A DNA stretch of 28,482 bases from JAWXBK01 sp034439975 (lineage in GTDB: Bacteria; Pseudomonadota; Alphaproteobacteria; Dongiales; Dongiaceae): assembly GCA_034439975.1 (NCBI GenBank), contig JAWXBK010000062.1, forward strand, positions 1 through 28,482, in the 5' to 3' direction. This document shows positions 26,103 through 28,482 of this stretch, in pieces (the stretch's first letter is position 1; each line of letters begins with the position of its first letter). A program made the translations under genes and the position numbers. A model generated the notes under the pieces. The model was not told the DNA's origin, ran no database searches, and worked only from the letters and a program-made list of their open reading frames with translations.

Positions 26103-26132
26103 CCCCTCCCGCGCGCCGCGGCCAGGGAGGGG
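26103..26132. repeat. Second hairpin adjoining the CCACAGAG hairpin
   Basis: CCCCTCCC (26103-26110) pairs perfectly with GGGAGGGG (26125-26132), with a 14-base loop. With 26030-26080 this makes two hairpins within about 100 bases, in the 365-base gap between the Rieske gene and the small-protein pair. That gap holds no gene I can support. Confidence 0.7.
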
Positions 26133-26214
26133 TTAAGTGGGGGTTCGCTTGCGGTCGAGCCGGACGAAAAGGTCGGCGCGCTACGCCGCTATCGGCGCGT
26201 TACCGAAACCAGCG

Positions 26215-27489
26215 CTACTGCGCCGGGCCGACCACGCGATCGAGGATCCAGTTCGCGATCGAGTTCAGCGTCGCCTCGCTGCTGCAGAGCGGCGCGACAT
26301 GCGCGTAGGGCGAGTTGATGCCGGCATATTGCCGGAGCGCGATCGCCACGTCCTCGCCGACCACCATGTCGTTGCGGCGGTAATAATTCTTCGCGAATTC
26401 CTCGAAATCGTTGCGCGCGACCGTCGATTTCGGAAACATCGAGCTGACGGTGAGGCGCGATTTCGTGGCGCTCAGCGGTTCCGAGTTGAAGACCAGCGCG
26501 CCATCGTTGCCGAGCGTCATCATGAAGAGCGGCTTGATCGTGACGAAAAACGTCCCGCGCTTCTTATCGGCATCGATCCCGTCCATCGCCGGGAAGCCCT
26601 CGAAACCCGGGAACGGCAGCAGCAGCTGGCTGCCGTCATGCGCGGCGAAATGCGACGTGACATTCGGTCCCGGATCGCCGAAATCGACATACTCGGTCTT
26701 CCACTGCGCGAGCGAATCCTTGTGCACGGTCGGAATGTGATAGCCGTCGGAATAATTCTCGACGAAGCATTTCCAGTTCGCATCCATCTCGAACACGAGC
26801 TGTTTGGTCGTCACCATGTCCTCGAGCCGGTGCGATGCGAGCAGACGCGGCAATTCGCCGAGATGCTCGGCCAAAGTCGGCGCGCTCGGCTTGACGCCCT
26901 CGGGCGCCGTCTCGCGAAAGCGCACGAAAATGAATCCGCCCCAGATATCGCTCGGGATTTCGAGCAGCCCGTACTCGCGACGATTGGTGCCGTCGATGAT
27001 CGGCTTGCCGTCGAGATCGGGATAATGGGGCGCCGCGAGCAGATCGCCTTCGTTCGAATAGACCCAGGCATGATACGGGCAGCGGAAGGTTTTGCAGTTG
27101 CCGGAGCCGTCGGCGACCAGCGCGCCGCGATGGCGGCAGGTGTTGGCGAAGACGCGCACCTGCCCGTCGCTGCCATGCACCAGCATCAGCGGAATGTTCA
27201 TGAAGGTGAGGCAATGGAAGTCGCCCGGATTGGCGACCAGTTCGGTGCGCGCGAGCATGTTCCAGCCGGGCAGCAGCAGCCGTTCCATCTCGGCCGCGAA
27301 GAAGCGCTCCGAGGTGAAGGCCCAAAGCGGCAGCGCCGCCCGCGTCCTGCCGTCCTGCGATCGCACGGCGGCGAAATGTTTCGGATCGAGCACGTCCTCC
27401 GGCTCGTTCACATCGGCCGCGCGGCCGAAACCGGGAAAGAGATCGGTGACACGATTGGGGACGGGATTGAGCGGCGAGGTATCGGGCAT
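26215..27489 (-). CDS. Rieske [2Fe-2S] ring-hydroxylating oxygenase alpha subunit family
   Basis: This 424-residue protein starts at the ATG at 27489 (GGGAG lies 9 bases upstream). The Rieske cluster ligands are Cys118-x-His120 and Cys137-x-x-His140, with 16 residues between the pairs. The mononuclear iron site is ENYSDGYHIPTVH (Asp248 bridge, His251, His256), and a late acidic GEDVAIALRQY may give the third ligand. The family hydroxylates or demethylates aromatics, carnitine/choline-like amines or other small molecules using electrons from a reductase or ferredoxin; the substrate cannot be read. No beta subunit is adjacent, so a homo-oligomer of the single-subunit branch is likely. A [2Fe-2S] ferredoxin is encoded 124 bases upstream on the same strand. 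Confidence 0.88.
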   Translation of the reverse strand: MPDTSPLNPVPNRVTDLFPGFGRAADVNEPEDVLDPKHFAAVRSQDGRTRAALPLWAFTSERFFAAEMERLLLPGWNMLARTELVANPGDFHCLTFMNIPLMLVHGSDGQVRVFANTCRHRGALVADGSGNCKTFRCPYHAWVYSNEGDLLAAPHYPDLDGKPIIDGTNRREYGLLEIPSDIWGGFIFVRFRETAPEGVKPSAPTLAEHLGELPRLLASHRLEDMVTTKQLVFEMDANWKCFVENYSDGYHIPTVHKDSLAQWKTEYVDFGDPGPNVTSHFAAHDGSQLLLPFPGFEGFPAMDGIDADKKRGTFFVTIKPLFMMTLGNDGALVFNSEPLSATKSRLTVSSMFPKSTVARNDFEEFAKNYYRRNDMVVGEDVAIALRQYAGINSPYAHVAPLCSSEATLNSIANWILDRVVGPAQ

Positions 27490-27613
27490 CGAAATCGTCT
27501 CCCATCCGCGCGGCCCCAAACGAGGGCGCGGGATCGATAATGCTGGATCGATCGGCAGGCGGCAGCCCGCCATTTTCGGGTCGCAGTCTAACCCGGAAAT
27601 TCGGCCGGATGCA

Positions 27614-28033
27614 TCAGCCTTTGCCCGCAGGGCCGTCCTGTGGTTTCAGCATGAGACGCTCGACGCGCTCGCCTTTGCCGATATGGCGCTCGATGATCTC
27701 GTCCGCATCCTCTTTCGTCTCGTAATGGTACCAGACGCCGTCCGGATAGATGACCATGGTCGGCCCGAGCTCGCAGCGGTCGAGGCAGCCGGACTGGTTG
27801 ATGCGCACATCGTCATGGCCGAGCTGCTTGGCGCGGGCCTTCACATAATTGCGCAGCGTTTCGGCGCCGCGTTCCTTGCAGCAGCCGCGCGGATGGCCCG
27901 CCGCCCGCTCGTTGACGCAGCAGAACACATGCAGCCGGTAATAAGGATCGGGATCGCCGGGCTTCGGTCCGGTCGTCGGTCCAGTCTGGGGTTTCGCCGC
28001 ATCGGCCGGTTTCGCCACATCGTTCACGATCAT
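27614..28033 (-). CDS. Thioredoxin-like [2Fe-2S] ferredoxin
   Basis: This 139-residue protein begins with a Pro/Lys-rich stretch of about 30 residues, then YYRLHVFCCVNERAAGHPRG. Cysteines at 38/39, 51/52, 83 and 87 (SGCLDRCELGP) fit the C-x(10-12)-C-x(30-36)-C-x3-C pattern of the Shethna/NuoE-like ferredoxin family. The tail PTMVIYPDGVWYHY is also typical. It would carry one electron in the cytosol. GGAGG lies just 3 bases before the ATG. It lies between the Rieske gene and the DUF6489 gene on the same strand, which makes it a candidate electron donor for the oxygenase, but such ferredoxins occur apart from oxygenases too. Confidence 0.85.
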   Translation of the reverse strand: MIVNDVAKPADAAKPQTGPTTGPKPGDPDPYYRLHVFCCVNERAAGHPRGCCKERGAETLRNYVKARAKQLGHDDVRINQSGCLDRCELGPTMVIYPDGVWYHYETKEDADEIIERHIGKGERVERLMLKPQDGPAGKG

Positions 28034-28083
28034 CGTCCTCCGTCACGCCGCCGGGTGCCACCGGCCGGAACCTGCTCCATCGC

Positions 28084-28123
28084 GGGGGCGAGAGTGCCCG
28101 GTTCGAAGACCGGTTTCGCCCCC
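28084..28123. other. Two-level stem-loop between the DUF6489 and ferredoxin genes
   Basis: The outer stem GGGGGCGA (28084-28091) pairs with TCGCCCCC (28116-28123). The inner stem CCGGT (28098-28102) pairs with ACCGG (28109-28113). No T run follows on the transcribed (minus) strand, so it may be an mRNA structure and is a weak terminator at best. Confidence 0.5.
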
Positions 28124-28188
28124 AATTCTTGTCGGACTATTTGGCGGGTCGACGTCGTTGGCGCGACCAAGGCGACCGGGCTACCCGG

Positions 28189-28482
28189 TCATTTCTTGCC
28201 GGGTTCTTTCCTGCCGCCGGCCCCGCCGCCGGCGAACTGGTCAAAGAAGGATTTCTGCCAGGCGGCCATCGCCTCCGCGGCCCCGCCGGCGCCCGTGCCC
28301 GCGGCACCCATTCCGGGCATCGCGCCGGCCGCCTCCGCCATCCAGCTCGCCATGATCTGCTGCGGGTCCATCGCCTCAAGGGCGGCGCGCATGCGCGCCT
28401 CGATTTCCGCCAGCATCCGCGCCTGAAGCGGCGCCACGTCGGGCAGACCCATGAACGCGCGCGCCTCCTCGGGCGTGCAGTC
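28189..28482 (-). CDS. DUF6489 family protein, 5' end outside window
   Basis: The frame is open at the right edge and ends at TGA 28189-28191, giving 97 residues. It reads DCTPEEARAFMGLPDVAPLQ, then two amphipathic helical stretches with repeated Met (RMLAEIEARMRAALEAMDPQ) and AAWQKSFFDQF, then a Gly-rich tail. I recognise CTPEEARxFMGLPDV and the later WQxxF block as DUF6489, an alphaproteobacterial family of unknown function. The N-terminal residues before Asp are missing, so a start cannot be placed; the ATG at 28452 is internal, since family homology continues upstream of it. It is cytosolic by appearance and on the same strand as the ferredoxin, 155 bases upstream of it. Confidence 0.75.
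   Translation of the reverse strand, partial: DCTPEEARAFMGLPDVAPLQARMLAEIEARMRAALEAMDPQQIMASWMAEAAGAMPGMGAAGTGAGGAAEAMAAWQKSFFDQFAGGGAGGRKEPGKK

Noticed and set aside
26137..27540. Long open frame on the plus strand opposite the Rieske oxygenase
   Set aside because: The Rieske and iron-site motifs are on the minus strand; the opposite frame has no motif and starts in the repeat region.
28084..28123. Intrinsic terminator between the DUF6489 and ferredoxin genes
   Set aside because: The stem is strong, but no T run follows on the transcribed strand.

Overview
The window is GC-rich chromosomal DNA from an alphaproteobacterium. Two conserved blocks support this: a lipoprotein of the DUF3576 type near leuS-lptE-holA, and mnmE-mnmG-rsmG-parA-parB. 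DUF6489, a DmeF-type exporter and GTG/TTG starts fit as well. A Rhodospirillales-like member is my guess; the sequence alone does not settle the order.

Layout. 1-1785 (minus) is the start of a TPR/SPINDLY-type glycosyltransferase that runs off the left edge. 1992-3648 holds two convergent PAPS-type sulfotransferases. 3985-10396 (plus) holds a DUF3576 lipoprotein, a peroxiredoxin-like/2OG-Fe(II) oxygenase fusion with a Pro/Gly-rich tail, leuS, lptE and holA. 10492-12410 is a pair of gapless ATP-grasp-like twins overlapping by 4 bases. 12461-13401 is a Phd/YefM-PemK-like toxin-antitoxin module bracketed by the two arms of an inverted repeat. A frameshifted small membrane-protein gene follows, then a minus-strand hybrid histidine kinase, then about 1 kb without a convincing gene that carries a strong plus-strand terminator. 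16978-23093 (minus) is mnmE-mnmG-rsmG-parA-parB, the tRNA-modification/chromosome-segregation block. 23222-24956 (plus) is a probable Co/Ni efflux pair (DmeF plus a NicO/RcnA protein). 25278-25849 (minus) encodes two tiny related membrane proteins. 26215-28482 (minus) encodes a Rieske oxygenase, a thioredoxin-like [2Fe-2S] ferredoxin and a partial DUF6489 protein.

How genes work together. MnmE and MnmG jointly modify the wobble uridine of tRNA, and RsmG methylates 16S rRNA. ParA and ParB segregate the origin region through parS sites. Two palindromic parS-like sites lie in the same block, one inside rsmG, but with a CCCGGG centre instead of the usual CACGTG. LeuRS, LptE and HolA form the facing core block. 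The stretch between holA and parB looks like an accessory insertion between two core blocks.

The most unusual items are the variant parS pair, the ATP-grasp twins, the oxygenase fusion with a possible built-in hydroxylation substrate, an extra segment of about 40 residues in the MnmE G domain, and the toxin-antitoxin pair between inverted-repeat arms. All calls come from reading the sequence; no database search was run.
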